Positions 42,681 through 50,693 of a stretch of DNA of 54,187 nt are shown here, piece by piece (positions within the stretch are counted from its first letter, which is position 1; each line of letters begins with the position of its first letter). This stretch comes from Planctomyces sp. SH-PL62 (GTDB lineage Bacteria; Planctomycetota; Planctomycetia; Planctomycetales; Planctomycetaceae): positions 1 to 54,187 of the forward strand of contig CAMDDX010000007.1 of assembly GCA_945893075.1 (NCBI GenBank), given 5' to 3'. Both the position numbers and the translations under genes were made by a program. The notes below the pieces were generated by a model. That model saw only the letters and a program-made list of their open reading frames with translations. It ran no database searches and was not told the DNA's origin.

Positions 42681-43826
42681 GTGAAACTTACTCCGGCAAA
42701 AGTCACGATGTTGATGCTCGTGGCGGTGGGCGGCTTGATCGGGATGTACGTCATCAAGGGCTTGTTTGCGGTCGAGAAGAAAGTCGTGCGCTCGCAGACC
42801 GTCAACCTGCCGCTGGCGACGGCTTACCTCGCTCCGGGAACAAGAATTACCGACACGCACGTCGGACTTGGTCCGTTTCTGGTCAAAGAACTCAAGGAAG
42901 ACCACCTGCGTTCAGCACGTGTGACGGTGGGCCGTGTGGTCAAAAAGGCGATCCAGCCAGGTAATGCGATTCGAGGATCGGATTTGTATGAACCGGGCGA
43001 GAACTCACCGCTCGAAGTCGGCGAAGGCAAACATGCCATCTCAATCACCGTCAAGAACCCGACCGAGATGCTGGACGGGCTGATTAAGCCGGGCGATTAC
43101 GTGGATGTGCATTTCACGTTGAATCCTCAGAACGCGGGTGGACTCGACGAACGGCTTGTCAAATTAGGCGGCGTCAGCATGACCTTGCTCAAAGGCGTGA
43201 AGGTGCTGGCTGTCAACAAGGGATTTCGGCAGTCGCCGGTGCTGCCCACGGGAAATTCGATCACGCTGGAATTGGAGCCGAGCCAAACCAACGTGTTACT
43301 GGTGGCTCAGCCGCGCGGCACGATCTCGTTCAGCTTCACCCCGGACGGCGAAGGAACGGGTGGCATCGCGTTGAACAACGCCGATCGCGCGACACTCTGG
43401 GAGATCATGGGACTCAGAAAGCCGGTTCAAAAACCCGAAGTGAAACCCGAGGAGCCAGAGAAGCCCTTCATCACGGAAACCTTTCGCGGTGCCGGTGGAA
43501 CCTCGTTGCAGTGGGACAAGGACGGCAAGAAATTTGAAGCCCGCTCTGGATTGGGTGCGAACCAATCCGTCAATCCAAATTCCAGCCCCAACGGTGCCGG
43601 CAAAGACGACGATTTTGATCCAGACAGTGTGTTTCTCAACTCCGGCAGCCGGGGCAACGACGTGCCCATCCAGGAGACCGCGCCCGCTCCGGCATCAGAT
43701 CCGGACATCCCGATGACGCAGCCGGACACGACGAGCAAAGGTGTCCGATCGCGAGTCGGCTCGATGTTGCGAGCCCGTCCGAAAACCGCGGGTTCGACCC
43801 CTGGGCCGACCGCTTTACGAAACTGA
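42681..43826 (+). CDS. cpaB: Flp pilus assembly protein CpaB/RcpC
   Basis: A 381-residue protein: signal anchor (VTMLMLVAVGGLIGMYVIKG), an SAF-like domain (LPLATAYLAPGTRITDTHVG) and the RcpC-type region (HAISITVKNPTEMLDGLIKP, GDYVDVHFTLNP), followed by a long low-complexity tail of about 130 residues (from KPVQKPEVKPEEPEKP). It begins with GTG 42681. Confidence 0.9.
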   Translation: MKLTPAKVTMLMLVAVGGLIGMYVIKGLFAVEKKVVRSQTVNLPLATAYLAPGTRITDTHVGLGPFLVKELKEDHLRSARVTVGRVVKKAIQPGNAIRGSDLYEPGENSPLEVGEGKHAISITVKNPTEMLDGLIKPGDYVDVHFTLNPQNAGGLDERLVKLGGVSMTLLKGVKVLAVNKGFRQSPVLPTGNSITLELEPSQTNVLLVAQPRGTISFSFTPDGEGTGGIALNNADRATLWEIMGLRKPVQKPEVKPEEPEKPFITETFRGAGGTSLQWDKDGKKFEARSGLGANQSVNPNSSPNGAGKDDDFDPDSVFLNSGSRGNDVPIQETAPAPASDPDIPMTQPDTTSKGVRSRVGSMLRARPKTAGSTPGPTALRN

Positions 43827-43862
43827 TTCCCCTTTTCGTTCGAACCTTGGTCAGTGACTTCG

Positions 43863-45158
43863 ATGGCGATGCGACACCTTCCCCGGTCAACACGCTTGCG
43901 AGTCGCGTCACGCCGAGCCGGCATTTTGATGCCGGCGTTGGCGTTGGCGCTGATCGTGGCATTGGCTGGCGCGGCCTTAGTCGTTGATCGGCTGCACTTG
44001 GACTCCGCGAAGAGTGAGTTGCGGATCGCTGCGGAAGCGGCCGCGCTGGCCGCCGCTCGCGAGTTGGCCAACGATGACCGTTTGCGACTCGACTTCGATC
44101 CCGCAGCACTGCAAATGAAATCTCGTTTTGCGGCCGCCAGAATCGCCGCGCAAAACGTCGTCGCCGGTGAGCCGGTGACGTTGAGCACCGATTCGGCGAG
44201 CGACGTTCGCTTCGGCCGCTTGATGAATGATCCCGCCACCGGCGAACCAGTTTTTGTCGAGGCCAACGATCACGAGCCAACTTCCGTAGCCGTCGCCGCG
44301 CGCTGCACGGAGGCTCGTCACTCGGCGGTCCCGCTGCCGTTCCGAACTTTCTACGCACCGACCGATGCGGATGTGGTGGCGGTCGCGGAAGCGTCCCTCA
44401 ACTTCCAGGTCAGAGGGCTGAGATCCGTTGACCGATTGCCGATCCCCACGCTGCCGCTCGCGATCTTGGCACAGCCGAACGCGAAACCAGATGCGTCTCA
44501 CAAGCACTCCACCGTATCGCTCAAACAGTCCGACAAAGCGGGCGCGTCGAGCAACCTTCAGCAGTCAACCGCTCCCAACTGGACGCGAGACATCGAGCAG
44601 CGTCGTGGTGCCGATCACTTTGGCTACGACTCCGCGACGGGTGAAATCACGAACGAGGCGGACGGAATTCCGGAGATCACGTTGCGGACGGCAACTCATT
44701 CGAGCAACTCGAAAACGAATGCGTTCGTCATCACTCTGACGGGAGATTTGACGGAGAACCATTTGCGTCGGCAAATCTCTCACGGTTGGTCGGCGGACGA
44801 TCTCGAACCGTTGGGAGGTGAACTGCTCTTTGATCACGAGCCTTTGACTTTGGCGGGGCTGCGCGGTGTGGACGGCAACGTGCTGGCTCAAGCATTCCGA
44901 TCGGTGCTCGGCCAAAGCCGCGTCGTCTTCTTGTACGAGCGGGCGGAAGGGGATTCTCGCTCGCACGCCGCGTCGTTGCAGGTCACGAGAATGGTGGCGG
45001 GGCGCGTGATGTTCGTTCGCGAAATCTCCGAGTGCGAGTGCGAGATCGTGCTGCAACCGGCCGTGCTGGCGACTCGATCGGCCGTCGCCACTGCGGACGA
45101 GTCTGATTCTGGCTGCGAGAAGAACAAATACGTCGCCAACCTGCGACTGACGAATTAA
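43863..45158 (+). CDS. TadG-like pilus-associated protein
   Basis: About 431 residues: a basic start, one membrane helix (ALALALIVALAGAALVVDRL), then the TadG/TadE-type pattern LHLDSAKSELRIAAEAAALA and a long extracytoplasmic part. The start is uncertain among GTG 43854, ATG 43863 and ATG 43869. Confidence 0.8.
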   Translation: MAMRHLPRSTRLRVASRRAGILMPALALALIVALAGAALVVDRLHLDSAKSELRIAAEAAALAAARELANDDRLRLDFDPAALQMKSRFAAARIAAQNVVAGEPVTLSTDSASDVRFGRLMNDPATGEPVFVEANDHEPTSVAVAARCTEARHSAVPLPFRTFYAPTDADVVAVAEASLNFQVRGLRSVDRLPIPTLPLAILAQPNAKPDASHKHSTVSLKQSDKAGASSNLQQSTAPNWTRDIEQRRGADHFGYDSATGEITNEADGIPEITLRTATHSSNSKTNAFVITLTGDLTENHLRRQISHGWSADDLEPLGGELLFDHEPLTLAGLRGVDGNVLAQAFRSVLGQSRVVFLYERAEGDSRSHAASLQVTRMVAGRVMFVREISECECEIVLQPAVLATRSAVATADESDSGCEKNKYVANLRLTN

Positions 45159-45179
45159 GTGGAACTGGAGTGACTCATC

Positions 45180-45692
45180 ATGGAAGCGACCGTCAACAAA
45201 CCGACCGATGGACGCCAGGCGTTTCAACGACTGAAGACGCACCTGCACCGGCGGATGATCGACGCGATCGACCTGTCGAAGGCGGGGCAGCTCAACGAGA
45301 ACGATCTGCGGGCGCAGTTGCGTGGTCTGGCGACGCACCTCTGCACGATGGAGGCGGTCGCGTTACCGCCGGAGCAGCGTGACCTGATGGTCCGCGAAGA
45401 TCTACGGCTTCGGTCCGTTGGAACCGCTGATGAACGATCCGGAGGTCAGCGACGTGCTGGTCAATGGGCCGGACCGCGTATTCGTCGAGCGTCGCGGCCT
45501 GTTGGAAGCGACCGACATTCGCTTCGCCGACGAGCAGCACTTGATGCGGCTGATTCACCGGCTGGTCGGCCGCGCGGGCCGGCGCATCGACGAAGTCTCG
45601 CCGATGGTCGATGCCAAGCTGCCGGACGGCTCGCGTCTGAACGCGGTGATCCCGCCCTTGGCTTTGAAGGGACCGACGATCTCGATTCGTAA
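45180..45692 (+). pseudogene. cpaF: N-terminal part of CpaF, shifted out of frame
   Basis: The first 73 residues (MEATVNKPTDGRQAFQRLKT ... PPEQRDLMVRE) are the usual CpaF N-terminal region. At GAA 45396-45398 the frame leaves the family sequence, and the rest of this ORF (to 45692, Arg-rich) is shadow. Relatives would continue with about three to four more residues and then IYGFGPLEP, which is found one frame over from 45400. A deletion of 8 or 11 bp near 45399 fits. No slippery sequence is seen. Confidence 0.75.
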
Positions 45693-46500
45693 GTTCGCCA
45701 AGCGCACGCTGGTGTTCGAGGACATGGTCCGATTCGGCTCGCTCGCGCCGGAGATGGCCGACTTCCTGATCTTGGCGATTCGTGCCCGGCTCAACGTGCT
45801 GATCAGCGGCGGCACCGGTGCCGGCAAGACGACGATGCTCAACAACGTCAGCCGGTTCATCTCGCCGAACGAGCGAGTCATCACGATCGAACAGACGGCC
45901 GAATTGCAGTTGCAGCAACCGGACGTCGTGTCGTTGGAAATGCGACCGGCCAACGTCGAAGGCAAAGGGGAGATCAACCAGCGCGACTTACTGAAGAACA
46001 GTCTGCGAATGCGGCCGGATCGGATCATCGTCGGCGAAGCTCGCGGCGGCGAAGTGCTGGAAATGCTGCAAGCCATGAACACCGGCCACGAAGGCTCGAT
46101 GAGCACCGTCCACGCCAACGACACGCGCGATGCGCTCGACCGGCTGGAGATGATGATCGCCCTGTCCGGCGTGGATCTGCCGGCCTCGATCGCTCGCCAA
46201 TACATCTCGACGGCGATTCATGTCCTGGTCCACATGTCGCGCTTGAGCACGGGCGAACGCAAAGTGACCCGCGTCTCCGAACTCTGCGGCTGCCGCGATG
46301 GCTCGTACTTGATCGAAGACATTTTTGTGTATCGCATGACCGGCATCGGTCCGGACGGGAAAGCCCGCGGCGCGTTTTATTCGACCGGCCACGAACCGAT
46401 CTGCTTCAAACGCCTGAGCGCGATGGGCCACGAACCGCCCAAGGGCATCTTCCTGTCCCGCGAATTGAGCTCCGGCGTCAACTACCAAGCCAAGGTCTGA
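45418..46500 (+). CDS. cpaF: CpaF/TadA-family secretion ATPase (main part of frameshifted gene)
   Basis: 360 residues from TTG 45418 or, with upstream in-frame sequence, from ATC 45400 (IYGFGPLEPLMNDPEVSDVL). Walker A GGTGAGKTT (131-139), Walker B RIIVGEARGGE, and NTGHEGSMSTVHANDTRDAL are intact, so the ATPase core is complete. It powers Tad pilus assembly. As it stands there is no proper start codon or ribosome-binding site for this part. Confidence 0.85.
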   Translation: MEPLMNDPEVSDVLVNGPDRVFVERRGLLEATDIRFADEQHLMRLIHRLVGRAGRRIDEVSPMVDAKLPDGSRLNAVIPPLALKGPTISIRKFAKRTLVFEDMVRFGSLAPEMADFLILAIRARLNVLISGGTGAGKTTMLNNVSRFISPNERVITIEQTAELQLQQPDVVSLEMRPANVEGKGEINQRDLLKNSLRMRPDRIIVGEARGGEVLEMLQAMNTGHEGSMSTVHANDTRDALDRLEMMIALSGVDLPASIARQYISTAIHVLVHMSRLSTGERKVTRVSELCGCRDGSYLIEDIFVYRMTGIGPDGKARGAFYSTGHEPICFKRLSAMGHEPPKGIFLSRELSSGVNYQAKV

Positions 46501-46505
46501 ACTCC

Positions 46506-46554
46506 AAAATCTCAAATCTCAAATCTCAAATTTGAAATCTGAAATCTGAAATCT
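46506..46554. repeat. AT-rich short-period repeat before tadB
   Basis: Three AAATCTC units, then AAATTTGAAATCTG units, making a quasi-palindrome. It is an AT-rich patch in a GC-rich region and a relative of 50626-50678. Confidence 0.7.
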
Positions 46555-46563
46555 GGTTCCATC

Positions 46564-47427
46564 ATGGCCACCGACTTTCCGATCTACCGCGCGATTGAAG
46601 CCCAGCCGACTTTTGCCGGCATTTTGCGGAATCAAGAGCGCTTCGCCACGACCGACGACGACAAAGTCTCGAACCGGATCAACACGGAGTTCGACCGGGT
46701 CATGATCCAGTCGAGCGTGGACATCTCGCCGACGACGTTGTTGATGCTCTGCTTGCTGAGCGGCATCGTGGTCGGCGGGTTGATTCTGGTCTTTCAAGAG
46801 AATCCGCTGACGGCTGCGGTGGGCTTGGGAGCGGGGGGCATGTTCCCGCTGCTGTATGTGCTTTTCGCACGCATTCAGCGTCAGCGGCTGATGACGCAAC
46901 AGTTGCCGAGCATGATTGAAGAGCTGGCTCGCGCGGCGAAGACCGGCCGCAGCATCGACCAATGCTGCACGATGGTCGCGGAAGACACGCCTGAACCGCT
47001 CGGCTCCGAACTGCGCGTCTGTGCTCGCCGGATGCAGATGGGCGAAGACATCGCGAGTTCGATGCGCGATCTGCCGGAACGGACCGGCCTGGTCGCGCTC
47101 AACATCCTGGTGACGTCACGGGGAGTGCATCAGCAGACCGGCGGTGATCTGGTGATGGTGCTGGAACGATTGGCTCAGACGATTCGCGACCGCCTGCTGT
47201 TCTTCGGCCGGCTGCGAGCGGCCACGATCGGCAGCCGCTGGACGGCGATCCTGATGATCGCCCTGCCGCCGATCATCATCACGTTCTTCATGTTTCGCGA
47301 CACCAACTACCTGAATCAATTGCTGAGTACCTATTGGGGCCGCTTTTTGACAATCGCCGCCGCGGTCCTGGACCTGGTCGGCGCAGTGTGGGTGCTGTCA
47401 ATTCTGCGCGGCAGCCAGCGGACATAA
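46564..47427 (+). CDS. tadB: TadB-like inner-membrane protein (T2SF domain)
   Basis: A 287-residue protein with T2SF-domain pattern (LPSMIEELARAAKTGRSIDQ, GEDIASSMRDLPERTGLVAL, GGDLVMVLERLAQTIRDRLL) and about four membrane segments. ATG 46564 follows the AT-rich repeat. Confidence 0.9.
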   Translation: MATDFPIYRAIEAQPTFAGILRNQERFATTDDDKVSNRINTEFDRVMIQSSVDISPTTLLMLCLLSGIVVGGLILVFQENPLTAAVGLGAGGMFPLLYVLFARIQRQRLMTQQLPSMIEELARAAKTGRSIDQCCTMVAEDTPEPLGSELRVCARRMQMGEDIASSMRDLPERTGLVALNILVTSRGVHQQTGGDLVMVLERLAQTIRDRLLFFGRLRAATIGSRWTAILMIALPPIIITFFMFRDTNYLNQLLSTYWGRFLTIAAAVLDLVGAVWVLSILRGSQRT

Positions 47428-47463
47428 CCGACGCGGTGACAGACATTGGATGGAATCTCAACG

Positions 47464-48753
47464 ATGTTGACGACCTTCGGATTGCAAGTGGCGTTCTACA
47501 GCCTGTGTGCGGTGATCATCGCGCTGGCGCTGGGCAACATCATCCGTCGCAAACGGCGCGAGCGATTGTTGGCTCAGCGTCCGCACGAAGAACTCAATCA
47601 GCTCGACCGTCTGCAACAGGAACTGCAAGAGGCGGAACGCCGGCAGGCCGAACAAGCGCGCGACGTCGCTACGCCGGCCGCGCCCGCCATTTCGATCCTC
47701 AAGCCGGAGGCCGCCACTTCCGTTCCGTCGCCCGTAACAACGACCGCACCGCGAACGATCAATGCCGATGGAATGCCGGTCTATCTCCCGACCGGAGCGG
47801 CCGTGACCACCTGGCAAGATCGCACGTTGTTTGGTTCGCAGACGCAATCGGGTTGGCGGGGCAGCCCGGCAATTCCGCGCGTCGAACCGCATGAAGTCCC
47901 GACCGTTGATACCAGCGATTACGTCTTTGGCCCGGCGACACCGATCTTGGCGTCGTTCCTCCCGGAAAACGAAACGGCCAAGCTCACGCTCGCTCGCGAA
48001 CTCAAGCAGGCGGGAGACTACGCGCCGCATGCGCGAGAGAACCTTGCCGCCACACGATTCCTGTTCATGTTCGGCTCGCTGCTCTTGGGCGGTGTGAGCG
48101 TGTTGATGGCTCCGCCGGTTCTGGAGCGAATTCTATTGATCGGAACCGTGGCCATGACCGGCTTGGGCTGGGCCTTGCCCTCCCTGATGGTCAAAGGCCG
48201 TGCCAAGTCACGCCGTACCGAGGTCGAACAAGCGATCCCCGACATGATGGACATGCTCAATATGTGCGTCAGTCAGGGACTGACCGTACCGGCCTCGCTG
48301 GCCCGGATCGCACATGACTTGAAGCCGGTGTATCCCGCGTTGGCTCAAGAGCTGGCGATCGCCGTGGACCAAGCCCAAGTCGGCAATTTGAATGAAGCCT
48401 TGCAGAACTTCGCCAACCGCATCGACCTGCCACAAGTCGATTCTTTCACATCGCTGCTCACGCAGACCGAACGCATGGGCACGAGCGTGTCCGACGCCTT
48501 GACCGACTATTCGGACACAATGCGTGAGAGCTTGCGGCAGCGCGCCGACGAGCGAGCCAATCAAGCCTCGTTCTCGCTGCTGTTCCCGACCGTCCTCTGT
48601 CTGATGCCCGCCGTGTTCATGTTCTTGATGGGACCGGCCGTGATTGAGCTTTCCAAATTCACCAATGCCGGAGGCTTGGGCGGCTTGAATCAACAACGTG
48701 AAGCGTCGCGCGGAGCCAGTCGTCCGCAAGTCCGAGGCGGCGCTCAGCCATAG
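47464..48753 (+). CDS. tadC: TadC-like inner-membrane protein (T2SF domain)
   Basis: A 429-residue protein. After an N-terminal helix and a long linker (about 60-160, Pro/Ala-rich) come the T2SF features (EQAIPDMMDMLNMCVSQGLT, QVDSFTSLLTQTERMGTSVS, MRESLRQRADERANQASFSL). Partner of TadB. ATG 47464 has GGAATC upstream. A terminator follows. Confidence 0.9.
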   Translation: MLTTFGLQVAFYSLCAVIIALALGNIIRRKRRERLLAQRPHEELNQLDRLQQELQEAERRQAEQARDVATPAAPAISILKPEAATSVPSPVTTTAPRTINADGMPVYLPTGAAVTTWQDRTLFGSQTQSGWRGSPAIPRVEPHEVPTVDTSDYVFGPATPILASFLPENETAKLTLARELKQAGDYAPHARENLAATRFLFMFGSLLLGGVSVLMAPPVLERILLIGTVAMTGLGWALPSLMVKGRAKSRRTEVEQAIPDMMDMLNMCVSQGLTVPASLARIAHDLKPVYPALAQELAIAVDQAQVGNLNEALQNFANRIDLPQVDSFTSLLTQTERMGTSVSDALTDYSDTMRESLRQRADERANQASFSLLFPTVLCLMPAVFMFLMGPAVIELSKFTNAGGLGGLNQQREASRGASRPQVRGGAQP

Positions 48754-48773
48754 GCGAAACGTGAAACACAATA

Positions 48774-48811
48774 AGCCGGGCCTCCACGCGGAAGCCCGGC
48801 TTTGAGTTTTT
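48774..48811 (+). terminator. Rho-independent terminator after tadC
   Basis: AAGCCGGGC ... GCCCGGCTT, 9-bp stem, then TGAGTTTTT. It lies about 20 bp after the TadC stop. Confidence 0.8.
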
Positions 48812-48826
48812 GCGGTTCAATCCATT

Positions 48827-48887
48827 GAGCCGCAGGGCGCTAGCCCCGGTTTATTTGACGAGAACCGGGGCTAGCGCCCTGCGGCTC
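48827..48887. repeat. Perfect palindrome between tadC and SOD gene
   Basis: GAGCCGCAGGGCGCTAGCCC-CGGTT, 11-bp loop, exact inverse: 25-bp arms. It lies between convergent genes. Confidence 0.85.
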
Positions 48888-48908
48888 ATTCGATTGGCAG
48901 AACAGTGA

Positions 48909-49523
48909 CTACTTCTTCGCGGCCGCGAATCGGCGAGCCACTTCGTCCCAGTTGACGACGCTAAAGAACGCGGTGATGTAGTCCGGACGCCGGTTCTGGT
49001 AATTCAAGTAGTAGGCATGCTCCCAAACATCGAGTCCCAGAATCGGAGTGTGACCATCCGACAGCGGCGAGTCTTGATTGGCGGTGCTTTCCACCAGCAG
49101 TCCGCCACTGGCATCGACCGACAGCCACGCCCAGCCGCTGCCGAACCGAGTCGTCGCGGCCTTGGCGAATTGCTCTTTGAACGCCGCGAAGCTGCCACAC
49201 GCCTTGTTGATCGCTTCGGCCACCGCGCCGGTCGGCTCGCCGCCGCCATTGGGCTTCATCACCGTCCAGAACAGCGAATGATTGGCGTGTCCGCCACCGT
49301 TGTTGCGAACGACCGTGCGAATGTCCTCGGGCACCGTCGCCAGCCCGCGCACCAAATCCTCAACCGATTTCCCTGCCAGTGCCGGATGTTTTTCGAGCGC
49401 TGCGTTGACGTTGTTGATGTAAGCCTGATGGTGCTTGGTCCGATGGATATTCATCGTCTTCGCGTCGATGTGTGGTTCGAGCGCATTTTCCGCATAAGGC
49501 AGTTCGGGCAAGGTATAAGCCAT
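48909..49523 (-). CDS. sodA: Fe/Mn superoxide dismutase
   Basis: A 204-residue protein: [58 protein letters not shown] and [20 protein letters not shown] carry the metal ligands (two early His, then Asp and His in DVWEH). ATG 49523 has GGGAGA upstream. Dismutates superoxide in the cytoplasm. The symbol (sodA or sodB) depends on Fe/Mn preference, which is not decided by eye. Confidence 0.95.
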   Translation of the reverse strand: MAYTLPELPYAENALEPHIDAKTMNIHRTKHHQAYINNVNAALEKHPALAGKSVEDLVRGLATVPEDIRTVVRNNGGGHANHSLFWTVMKPNGGGEPTGAVAEAINKACGSFAAFKEQFAKAATTRFGSGWAWLSVDASGGLLVESTANQDSPLSDGHTPILGLDVWEHAYYLNYQNRRPDYITAFFSVVNWDEVARRFAAAKK

Positions 49524-49873
49524 GACAAAATTCTCCCGTGATGATTCGCGTGGCCGATCAATCTGTACCGCGCGATGACTCCTCAAGATGCCGAGCAACC
49601 CGCTCGACCAAAACCGGGCGAGCGCCTCGGCCCTCGCCACAACGGGCAGCATTGTAGGCTTTCGAGGTTCGCTCACAACCGAGTCCGTGTGATGGCGAAG
49701 ACTTTGACGATCGCACGGACGTTCTTCCCTCGGAGAATCGGCGATGCCGCCGATAGGCCGGACGCTCGTTGACTTCACGGATCGACGCTTAAACAATGGC
49801 CGCCCAACCGTGATTCCTCGCGTCTGGCCGCCGGTGGCTGGACCCTGATTCTCCTACTCCGCTTGGGTAAACG
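49524..49873. other. Region between SOD and GT2 genes
   Basis: 350 bp with no palindrome, promoter motif or gene recognised; short open frames on both strands are not coding-like. Confidence 0.4.
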
Positions 49874-50626
49874 ATGACTCCGCGATACCTGACCGCTCTA
49901 CCGGTTTACAATGAGCAATCGCATCTGGCCGAAGTGCTCGCCACCGTGCGGCAGTATGCTCAAGACATCCTGGTCGTGGACGACGGCAGTACCGATGCGA
50001 CTCCGGAGTTACTGAAACGCGAGTCCGGAATTCACGTCGTCACGCATTCGCCGAATCGCGGCTATGGAGCCGCCCTGCAATCGGCGTTCGACTTCGCGGT
50101 CAAGCACAAGTACGACGCACTCGTGACCATCGACTGCGACGGCCAGCACGAACCGCGATTGATCCCGGAACTGGTCGCGCGTGTCTTTGAAGAAGCCGCG
50201 CGGCCGGCAGACATCGTCTCTGGCAGCCGTTACCTCCAAATCTTCGACGGTGACAGTCGCCCGCCGGAAGAACGTCGCCGCATCAATCAGCTCGTGACCG
50301 AACTCATCAACGATCGGCTGAGTTTGAACCTGACCGACGCCTTCTGCGGCTTCAAGGCATACCGAGTCGATGCCCTGCCCCGGCTGAACATCACCGAGTT
50401 CGGCTACGCGATGCCACTCCAACTCTGGGTTCAAGCCGTGCGATCCGAGTTTCGCATCGTCGAGCATCCCGTGCCGCTGATCTACTTGGACGAGTCCCGT
50501 TCGTTTGGTGGTTCACTGGACGATGCGAACCGCCGTCTGGCGTACTATCGCGAAGTGCTCGATCACGAGTTGGCTGCCGGGAACGAGCCCTTGTCGCCGG
50601 CGCTATGTGCCACCGCGCCGTGCTGA
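49874..50626 (+). CDS. GT2-family glycosyltransferase
   Basis: A 250-residue protein: ALPVYNEQSHLAEVLATVRQ, LVVDDGSTDATPELL, then TIDCDGQHEPRLIP with the metal-binding DxD-like site and DAFCGFKAYRVDALPRL. Pattern of polyprenyl-phosphate glycosyltransferases without the membrane helices. ATG 49874. Confidence 0.9.
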   Translation: MTPRYLTALPVYNEQSHLAEVLATVRQYAQDILVVDDGSTDATPELLKRESGIHVVTHSPNRGYGAALQSAFDFAVKHKYDALVTIDCDGQHEPRLIPELVARVFEEAARPADIVSGSRYLQIFDGDSRPPEERRRINQLVTELINDRLSLNLTDAFCGFKAYRVDALPRLNITEFGYAMPLQLWVQAVRSEFRIVEHPVPLIYLDESRSFGGSLDDANRRLAYYREVLDHELAAGNEPLSPALCATAPC

Positions 50627-50678
50627 TTTCAAATTTCAAATTTCAAATCTGAGATCTGAGATTTGAGATTTCAAATCC
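50626..50678. repeat. AT-rich repeat overlapping GT2 stop
   Basis: TTTCAAATTTCAAATTTCAA followed by ATCTGAGATCTGAGATTTGAGATTTCAAATC. Relative of 46506-46554. It fills the space between the GT2 gene and the next gene. Confidence 0.7.
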
Positions 50679-50693
50679 AAGGAGCCTTTCGCC

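Noticed and set aside
45390-45420. Programmed ribosomal frameshift in cpaF
   Set aside because: No slippery heptamer is present and residues are missing compared with relatives, so a small deletion is more likely.
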